Of a DNA stretch of 49,153 bases, positions 43,743 to 49,153 are shown in pieces. The first letter of the stretch is position 1. Every line of letters starts with the position of its first letter. The notes under the pieces were generated by a model. The model did no database searches and was not told the DNA's origin. It was given only the letters and a program-made list of their open reading frames with translations. Source of the DNA: Gordonia sp. 'Campus' (GTDB lineage Bacteria; Actinomycetota; Actinomycetes; Mycobacteriales; Mycobacteriaceae); contig NZ_JAKOIW010000013.1 in assembly GCF_022206305.1 (NCBI RefSeq), forward strand, positions 99,021-148,173, given 5' to 3'. The position numbers and the translations under genes are program-made.

Positions 43743-44183
43743 GTGCTGACCCGAGTCGACCGGTTGCCCGGTGGGGTCGCGCGGCTCGTCGACGCCGTCC
43801 CCGACGAGGACATCACCCGCTGCCTGCAGCAACTCGTCGCGACAGCCCTGGATGTGACGGCGGCGTCCACGCCGGAGATCCGTGACGTCACCCGGCACTG
43901 GCGCCAGCACGGTTCCGCCGCGCCGGACGACGCCTCCCGCCTGCGACTGCTTGCCGCGCAACACGATTTCGATGCATTCACGCATCACCGCCGTGGCGAC
44001 ATCGATGCTCAGCGGGACAGTTTCCGGCGCGCGCGGGCGCTCGACTGCGTGCTGGCGGCGATGTCGACGTCCCTCGCCGGCCAGTCGCCCCGGAAAGCGC
44101 TCCGCGAAACCGCCTACGAGGCGGCCGCGGCTCTCGGTGCGGGCGCCGGGGTGGTGGCGATACTCGCCGACCACGTCATGTGA
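43743..44183 (+). CDS. Small helical protein paired with the PPE-like gene, unknown function
   Basis: A 146-residue protein I do not recognise. It is largely helical, with a basic/His stretch HDFDAFTHHRRGD around residues 79-91 and an Ala/Gly-rich C-terminus (YEAAAALGAGAGVVAILADHV) that could be a weak membrane helix. The GTG at 43743 has GGGGGAG about five bases upstream. It lies 40 bases after the PPE-like gene, so the two are probably one transcript. A chaperone or partner role is only an inference from pairing. It converges with glpK 13 bases away. Confidence 0.65.
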   Translation: MLTRVDRLPGGVARLVDAVPDEDITRCLQQLVATALDVTAASTPEIRDVTRHWRQHGSAAPDDASRLRLLAAQHDFDAFTHHRRGDIDAQRDSFRRARALDCVLAAMSTSLAGQSPRKALRETAYEAAAALGAGAGVVAILADHVM

Positions 44184-44196
44184 TCTGCGCGGCCGC

Positions 44197-45705
44197 TCAG
44201 GCCAGGCCGAAGCTGTGCTCGACGGCCCGGTTCCATTCCGCGTAGAGACCGTCGCGACGTTCCTGGTCCATCCCGGGTTCCCACCGGCGGTCCTCGGCCC
44301 AGTTGGCGCGGATGTCGTCCTCGCTCTCCCAGAACCCCACGGCCAGACCGGCGGCGTAGGCGGCGCCGAGCGCAGTCGTCTCGTTGACAACAGGTCGCAC
44401 GACCGGGACGTCGAGGATGTCGGCCTGGAACTGCATCAGCAGTTCGTTCACCACCATTCCGCCGTCGACCTTCAGTGTCGACAGCTCGACCCCCGAGTCG
44501 GCCTGCATCGCCTCGATCACCTCGCGGGTCTGGAAAGCGCTGGCCTCCAGGGCCGCTCGCGCGAGGTGACTCTTGTTCACGAACCGGGTCAGGCCGACGA
44601 TGACGCCGCGCGCATCGGATCGCCACCGCGGCGCGAACAAACCGGAGAAGGCGGGGACGAAGTACGCGCCGCCGTTGTCCTCGACCTCCGCGGCCAGCTT
44701 CTCGACATCGGATGCCTGCGCGAACAACCCCAGGTTGTCGCGCAGCCACTGGATGAGCGAACCGGTCACCGCGATCGATCCCTCCAGGGCGTAGCGAGCG
44801 GGCTGGTCACCGATCCGGTAACAGACGGTGGTCAGCAGGCCGTGCTCGCTGAAGACCGGTTCCGTGCCGGTGTTGAGCAGCAGGAAGTTCCCGGTCCCGT
44901 AGGTGTTCTTCGCCTCGCCGGGCTCCAGGCACGCCTGTCCGAAGGTGGCCGCCTGCTGGTCGCCCAGGATTCCCGACAGCGGCACACCGGGGAGAGGTCC
45001 GTTGCCGCGCAGCGAGCCGAAATCGCCGGAGGAGCTGCGGATCTCGGGGAGCATCGCCATCGGGATACCCATCTCGGCGCAGATGTCGGCGTCCCAGGTC
45101 TGGGTGCGCAGGTCCATCAACATGGTGCGCGAGGCGTTGGTGACGTCGGTGACGTGTTGGCCACCGTCCACTCCGCCGGTCATGTTCCAGGCGATCCAGG
45201 AATCCATGGTGCCGAAACACAATTCGCCGTTCTCGGCGCGCTCGCGGAGGCCGTCGACGGAGTCGAGGATCCAACGCGCCTTGGGGCCGGCGAAGTAGGT
45301 GGACAGCGGCAGTCCCGTGCGATCGCGGTACCGGTCGTCGCCGACGTCACCGGCGAGTTCCTCGCACAGGTCGCTGGTACGGGTGTCCTGCCAGACGATC
45401 GCATTGTGCACCGGTGTGCCGGTCTCGCGGTCCCAGATGACCGTCGTCTCGCGCTGATTGGTGAGTCCACACGCCACGATGTCCTTGGCGGTCAGGTCCG
45501 CCGACGCCAGGGCGGCGGCGCCGACCCGGCGGGTGTTGCGCCAGATCTCGGCGGCATCGTGTTCGACCCAGCCCGCGCGGGGAAAGATCTGTTCGTGCTC
45601 GAGTTGTTCGACGCCGACGACGCGCCCCTTGTGATCGAAGATCATCGCCCGGGTCGAGGTGGTGCCCTGGTCGATCGCCGCCACGTATCTGCCTGCCCTG
45701 CCCAC
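44197..45705 (-). CDS. glpK: Glycerol kinase
   Basis: A 502-residue FGGY kinase making sn-glycerol-3-phosphate, the substrate of the divergent glpD product. The phosphate-1 motif is [11 protein letters not shown] (about residues 10-20). [11 protein letters not shown] and the C-terminal [21 protein letters not shown] are FGGY signatures. The GTG start at 45705 gives [14 protein letters not shown], close to the usual start. It is 55 bases from glpD, head to head, so one small control region may serve both. Confidence 0.96.
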   Translation of the reverse strand: MGRAGRYVAAIDQGTTSTRAMIFDHKGRVVGVEQLEHEQIFPRAGWVEHDAAEIWRNTRRVGAAALASADLTAKDIVACGLTNQRETTVIWDRETGTPVHNAIVWQDTRTSDLCEELAGDVGDDRYRDRTGLPLSTYFAGPKARWILDSVDGLRERAENGELCFGTMDSWIAWNMTGGVDGGQHVTDVTNASRTMLMDLRTQTWDADICAEMGIPMAMLPEIRSSSGDFGSLRGNGPLPGVPLSGILGDQQAATFGQACLEPGEAKNTYGTGNFLLLNTGTEPVFSEHGLLTTVCYRIGDQPARYALEGSIAVTGSLIQWLRDNLGLFAQASDVEKLAAEVEDNGGAYFVPAFSGLFAPRWRSDARGVIVGLTRFVNKSHLARAALEASAFQTREVIEAMQADSGVELSTLKVDGGMVVNELLMQFQADILDVPVVRPVVNETTALGAAYAAGLAVGFWESEDDIRANWAEDRRWEPGMDQERRDGLYAEWNRAVEHSFGLA

Positions 45706-45760
45706 GCCGGACAGTGTCGCACGCTGTCGCGTCGGCCGAGATCAATTAGGCTCGGCAAGC

Positions 45761-47503
45761 ATGAACACCGAGTTCAATCCGGACCGGCCGGCCGACATGG
45801 GGCCGCTCTATCACGCCGAGGCGTGGCGCAGACTCGGTGCCGAACAGTTCGATGTCCTGGTCATCGGCGGCGGGGTGGTGGGCGTCGGCGCCGCGCTCGA
45901 CGCGGCGACGCGCGGCCTGCGGGTGGCGCTCGTGGAGGCCCGCGACATCGCGTCAGGTACGTCGAGTCGGTCGTCGAAGATGTTTCACGGCGGGCTCCGC
46001 TATCTCGAGCAACTCGAATTCGGTCTGGTACGTGAGGCACTGAGGGAACGTGAGCTTTCACTGCGCTTTCTCGCACCCCACCTCGTCAAGCCGCTGCCGT
46101 TCCTCTACCCGCTCACCCAGCGCGTCTGGGAGCGGCCGTATGTGGGCGCAGGCATCTTTCTCTACGACCGCATGGGTGGCGCCAAGTCAGTTCCCGGACA
46201 ACGTCACGTCACGCGGTCGGGTGCGCTGCGGGTGGCACCCGCGCTCAAGCGCAATTCGCTCATCGGCGGAATCCGGTACTACGACACCGTCGTCGACGAT
46301 GCGCGGCACAGCCTCACGGTCGCCCGTACGGCCGCCAATTACGGCGCGGTCATCCGCACGTCCACCCAGGTGATCGGTTTCCTGCGTGAGTCCGACCGGG
46401 TGCTCGGAGTCCGGGTGCGTGACACCGAGAACGGCGACGTCACCGAGATCCGGGCCCACTGCGTCATCAACGCCGCGGGGGTGTGGACCGACGAGGTACA
46501 GGCTCTGTCGCGTCAGCGCGGACACTTCAAGGTGCGCGCGTCCAAGGGTGTGCACATCGTGGTGCCCCGCGACCGCATCGTCAGCGAGACCGCGATCATC
46601 CTCCGCACGGCCAACTCGGTGCTGTTCGTCATCCCGTGGGAGACGCACTGGATTATCGGCACCACCGACACCGACTGGAACCTCGACCTCGCGCACCCGG
46701 CCGCCACCCGTGCCGACATCGACTACATCCTCGAACGGGTCAACGAGGTCCTCGTGACCAAGCTGACGCACGACGACATCGAAGGTGTGTACGCAGGGTT
46801 GCGTCCGCTGCTCGCCGGTGAGGACGACGAGACCTCGAAGCTGTCGCGTGAGCACGCGGTCGCGACTGTCGCGCCCGGTCTGGTGTCGATCGCGGGCGGC
46901 AAGTACACCACCTACCGGGTGATGGCTGCCGACGCCGTCGACGCGTGCAACGACTTCATCCCCACCCGGGTCGCGCCGTCGATCACCGAGCGGGTCCCGC
47001 TGCTCGGCGCCGACGGCTACTTCGCGCTCATCAATCAGTGCGAACACCTCGGGCAGCGATTCGGGTTGCACCCGTACCGTATTCGGCGATTGCTCAACCG
47101 GTACGGCTCACTCATCGACGACGTGCTGTACTACGCCGACGCCGACCGGTCGCTGCTCCGACCGCTCGCTGCCGCACCGCAGTATCTGCGCGTCGAGGTG
47201 GTGTACGCCGCGGTCTCCGAAGCGGCACTGCACCTCGAGGACGTCCTGGCCCGACGAACGCGCATCGCGATCGAGTACTCGCACCGCGGCGTCGACTGCG
47301 CCGACGAGGTCGCCGATCTGCTGGCGCCGCTCCTCGGTTGGACCACCGAGCAACGCGACTTCGAGGTGGCGACCTACGTCGCGCGGGTCGAGGCCGAGGT
47401 CGCCTCGCAGCGCCAGCCCGACGACGACTCGGCCGATGCGCTGCGGGCGGCCGCACCAGAGGCACGCCCGGAGATTCTGGAGCCGGTGCCGGTCCCGGAG
47501 TGA
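45761..47503 (+). CDS. glpD: Glycerol-3-phosphate dehydrogenase (aerobic, FAD)
   Basis: A 580-residue membrane-associated flavoenzyme oxidising glycerol-3-phosphate to dihydroxyacetone phosphate and passing electrons to quinone. FAD fold: VLVIGGGVVGVGAALDAATRG (about residues 31-51). SSRSSKMFHGGLRYLEQ, INAAGVWTDEV and SIAGGKYTTYRVMA are family signatures. The ATG at 45761 follows TAGGCT (45747-45752) by eight bases, so the message is probably leaderless. It corresponds to M. tuberculosis glpD2 (Rv3302c), again next to lpdA territory. Confidence 0.96.
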   Translation: MNTEFNPDRPADMGPLYHAEAWRRLGAEQFDVLVIGGGVVGVGAALDAATRGLRVALVEARDIASGTSSRSSKMFHGGLRYLEQLEFGLVREALRERELSLRFLAPHLVKPLPFLYPLTQRVWERPYVGAGIFLYDRMGGAKSVPGQRHVTRSGALRVAPALKRNSLIGGIRYYDTVVDDARHSLTVARTAANYGAVIRTSTQVIGFLRESDRVLGVRVRDTENGDVTEIRAHCVINAAGVWTDEVQALSRQRGHFKVRASKGVHIVVPRDRIVSETAIILRTANSVLFVIPWETHWIIGTTDTDWNLDLAHPAATRADIDYILERVNEVLVTKLTHDDIEGVYAGLRPLLAGEDDETSKLSREHAVATVAPGLVSIAGGKYTTYRVMAADAVDACNDFIPTRVAPSITERVPLLGADGYFALINQCEHLGQRFGLHPYRIRRLLNRYGSLIDDVLYYADADRSLLRPLAAAPQYLRVEVVYAAVSEAALHLEDVLARRTRIAIEYSHRGVDCADEVADLLAPLLGWTTEQRDFEVATYVARVEAEVASQRQPDDDSADALRAAAPEARPEILEPVPVPE

Positions 47504-47537
47504 GCGTCGACGTCATCCCGGCGTCCTCGCGCCACGT

Positions 47538-48329
47538 TCAGGTCTGGCAGCGGGGGCACCAGTAGATCGACCGTTCTCCGCCGGGAGAGGCGAGTTCACC
47601 GCGCCGCACCGGAGTGGCACATCGACGACACAGGCGGCCGTGGCGGCCGTAGACCCACATGCGGGCGTTGGGAGACGTGTTACCCGTCGTGGTGCGCGCG
47701 GACCGCATCCGGTTGGCCCACAGGAGTCGTCGGCTGAGATCGACGACGGGCCCGAGCTCCACCTCGCCCACCGGCCGGGTGGGCAGGACGCGGCGGAGAA
47801 AGCAGATCTCGCTGCGGAAGACGTTGCCGATCCCCGCGATCAGACGCTGGTCGAGCAGGGCCGAGCCGATCGTCTCCGCCGGCTGCGAGGCGAGCCGGCG
47901 GATGGCCTCCTCGCGGTCGAAATCGTCGTCGAGCAGATCCGGTCCGAGGTAGTCCAGAGCGGCGTCGGGGTCGGCGAGCAACTCGAGTACGCCGAGATCG
48001 AAGCCGACTGCCTCGTGGTCGGCGGTGCGCAGGACCGCTCGTGCCTGGTAGGCGGGACGTCTCCACCGTTGGCCGCGCCGGTGGACATGCCAGGCACCTT
48101 CCATCTTCAGGTGCGAGTGGATGCTGAGGGCGTCCCCGGCTCCCGGACTGCTCTCGTCGACATCGATGAGGAGGTGTTTGCCGCGTGAACGGACCGAGAC
48201 CACCTCGCGGCCGGAGAGGTCGGCGGTGGCCAGCGACGGTATGCGGAAGTCCGAGGATTCCAGCACGTGGCCCGCGAGTCCGGCGCGCAGTCTGGCCGCG
48301 GCGGCGAAGACGGTGTCGCCCTCAGGCAT
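47538..48329 (-). CDS. nei: Endonuclease VIII / formamidopyrimidine-DNA glycosylase family
   Basis: A 263-residue DNA glycosylase-lyase. The N-terminal catalytic Pro2-Glu3 (MPEGDTVF) and the beta-turn Lys in RSRGKHLLID are present. The H2TH helix runs DQRLIAGIGNVFRSEICF, and the zinc finger is CRRC...CPRC at the C-terminus. It corresponds to Nei2 (Rv3297) next to lhr in M. tuberculosis. The start is the third of three 16-base repeats, each with a GAGGAGAAC ribosome-site copy before a start-like codon. Only the copy at 48329 opens the real frame. It lies 24 bases after lhr, so the repair genes are co-transcribed. Confidence 0.93.
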   Translation of the reverse strand: MPEGDTVFAAAARLRAGLAGHVLESSDFRIPSLATADLSGREVVSVRSRGKHLLIDVDESSPGAGDALSIHSHLKMEGAWHVHRRGQRWRRPAYQARAVLRTADHEAVGFDLGVLELLADPDAALDYLGPDLLDDDFDREEAIRRLASQPAETIGSALLDQRLIAGIGNVFRSEICFLRRVLPTRPVGEVELGPVVDLSRRLLWANRMRSARTTTGNTSPNARMWVYGRHGRLCRRCATPVRRGELASPGGERSIYWCPRCQT

Positions 48330-48364
48330 GGTTCTCCTCAGGCACGGTTCTCCTCAGGCATGGT
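48321..48364 (-). repeat. Three 16-bp tandem repeats over the nei start
   Basis: CTCAGGCATGGTTCTC (48321-48336), CTCAGGCACGGTTCTC (48337-48352) and a partial third copy (48353-48364) lie in tandem. Read on the minus strand, each unit is a start-like codon plus CCTGAG(GAGAAC). The period of 16 shifts the reading frame, so only the last ATG is used by nei. The first copy covers the lhr stop. Confidence 0.85.
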
Positions 48365-49153
48365 CACCGAAACGTAGCCGGATGCCGCGTGGGGTCGTCG
48401 AGAATCCGGCCTCGACCAGAACCTTGCCGAAGTCGGTGCCGCGCACGGGTTCGGAGTCGATGTGATCGATGGTGAGCCGCGAGATCCGACCGCGGCGTAC
48501 GAGCGCGACCAGGGCCCCGGCCGCCGACTCCAGGCGTGGGATGGAGTCGGTGAAGGTGAGCAGGGTCTTGCCGCCGCGTTCGACGAAGCATGCCAGTTCG
48601 CCGTCGACCAGGACCACCAGCGCTCCCGGTTTACGGCCGGGTCGGTGACCGGCATCGGCGTCCCGGGACCGTGGCCATTCGAGCGCGGCGCCGAACGGGT
48701 TGGCCGGGTCGGTGGCGGCCAGCACGGTGGCCTCCCGCGGCGGTTTGCGGTCGGGGAGTGCGTGCCGCCGCAGCTCGTCGACCGTCGCCGGCGACGCGAA
48801 CTGGGCACCGCCGAGCCCGTCGACGTAGTAACCGCGCCGCACGTGCCCGTTGTCCTCGAAGACGGTGAGCGCCTTGTAGACACGAGCGAAGCCACCCGTG
48901 ACCTCTTCCGAGGCGACGCTGCCGCGGGTGATCACGCCGTATCGGGTCAGCAGCTGATCGCACAGGCCCTGGGTCGCCAGCGTCGGGTCGATCGCGGGGT
49001 GATCCAGTCCGAACCAGCGTCCGACGGCGGTGGGCGACACGGGTGGGGCCGCCGAATGGTCGGTCAGGTAGCGCGCCGACAACCGTCCGGCCCGCAGCCG
49101 CGGTGCGCGTCCCCGGGCCCGGTGGGCCGGTGCCGACCGGGCCCGGGGACGCG
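48354..49153 (-). CDS. lhr: ATP-dependent helicase Lhr, C-terminal part (cut by window edge)
   Basis: The last about 265 residues of a large helicase-related protein. RWFGLDHPAI...LLTRYGVITRGSV, ARVYKALTVFEDNGHVRRGYYVDGLGGAQF and LEWPRSRDADAG are blocks of the C-terminal Lhr domain; full Lhr proteins are about 1500 residues. The frame is open to the window end with no start. Residues before SARYLTD form an Arg/Ala-rich linker (RPRARSAPAHRARGRAPRLR) encoded by an 18-bp inverted repeat. Lhr unwinds RNA:DNA and works in DNA repair; its partner here is nei. Confidence 0.88.
   Translation of the reverse strand, partial: RPRARSAPAHRARGRAPRLRAGRLSARYLTDHSAAPPVSPTAVGRWFGLDHPAIDPTLATQGLCDQLLTRYGVITRGSVASEEVTGGFARVYKALTVFEDNGHVRRGYYVDGLGGAQFASPATVDELRRHALPDRKPPREATVLAATDPANPFGAALEWPRSRDADAGHRPGRKPGALVVLVDGELACFVERGGKTLLTFTDSIPRLESAAGALVALVRRGRISRLTIDHIDSEPVRGTDFGKVLVEAGFSTTPRGIRLRFGDHA
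49106..49153. repeat. 18-bp perfect inverted repeat inside lhr
   Basis: CGCGTCCCCGGGCCCGGT (49106-49123) and ACCGGGCCCGGGGACGCG (49136-49153) are exact reverse complements with a 12-base loop. The arm ends exactly at the window edge, so the repeat may be longer. It lies in coding sequence for an Arg/Ala-rich linker. Confidence 0.85.

Overview
The window is high-GC DNA from a mycolic-acid actinobacterium (order Mycobacteriales), most likely a Gordonia or a close relative such as Williamsia. Supporting signs are a mycobacterial-type LexA box on dnaE2, IdeR-like iron boxes, a SAM-IV riboswitch, an NmtR ortholog, a CYP144-like P450, a PE-PPE-type serine hydrolase, an MmpS-like secreted protein and type VII secretion-like small proteins. 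The recognisable genes appear in nearly the same order as Mycobacterium tuberculosis Rv3370c (dnaE2) down to Rv3296 (lhr), compressed and with lineage-specific insertions. This comparison is from memory, not from a search.

Left part (1-12.2 kb): an NmtR nickel/cobalt sensor, a crotonase-fold protein, the SOS-controlled error-prone polymerase dnaE2, a small DUF167 protein, tRNA methyltransferase trmL and a PLP-dependent serine/threonine dehydratase-like enzyme. Next come folD with a DUF3017 membrane protein, and a membrane-anchored Hsp70-like protein with a Pro/Thr-rich outer tail. The methionine genes metY-metX on the minus strand sit behind a clear SAM-IV riboswitch.

Middle part (12.4-24.3 kb): a secreted PE-PPE-type hydrolase and an MFS transporter are separated from bacterioferritin (bfr) and its ferredoxin (bfd) by a perfect 23-bp-stem terminator. 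IdeR-like boxes lie between bfd and xthA. Then follow trpS, a YihY membrane protein, the D,D-carboxypeptidase dacB, an amidotransferase and an MmpS-like secreted protein. A CYP144-like P450 faces a divergent TetR regulator.

Right part (24.3-49.2 kb): succinate dehydrogenase sdhCDAB (minus) diverges from the coupled nucleoside-salvage operon cdd-deoA-add (plus), with an IdeR-like box between them. The salvage theme continues with upp and pnp. Between these are an acidic conserved protein, an EspC-like/NlpC-P60 pair and a DUF222-HNH nuclease gene whose promoter has the same layout as the dnaE2 SOS promoter. The end carries a crotonase-fold/M20 amidohydrolase pair, a GGCT-like protein, lpdA, a PPE-like protein with a small partner, divergent glpK/glpD, and the repair genes nei and lhr (lhr is cut by the window edge).

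Many genes lack a Shine-Dalgarno sequence. Instead they have a TAnnnT -10 element 6-9 nt before the start codon, which indicates leaderless transcripts; this was used to choose several starts. No tRNA, rRNA, CRISPR array, complete insertion sequence or prophage was recognised.
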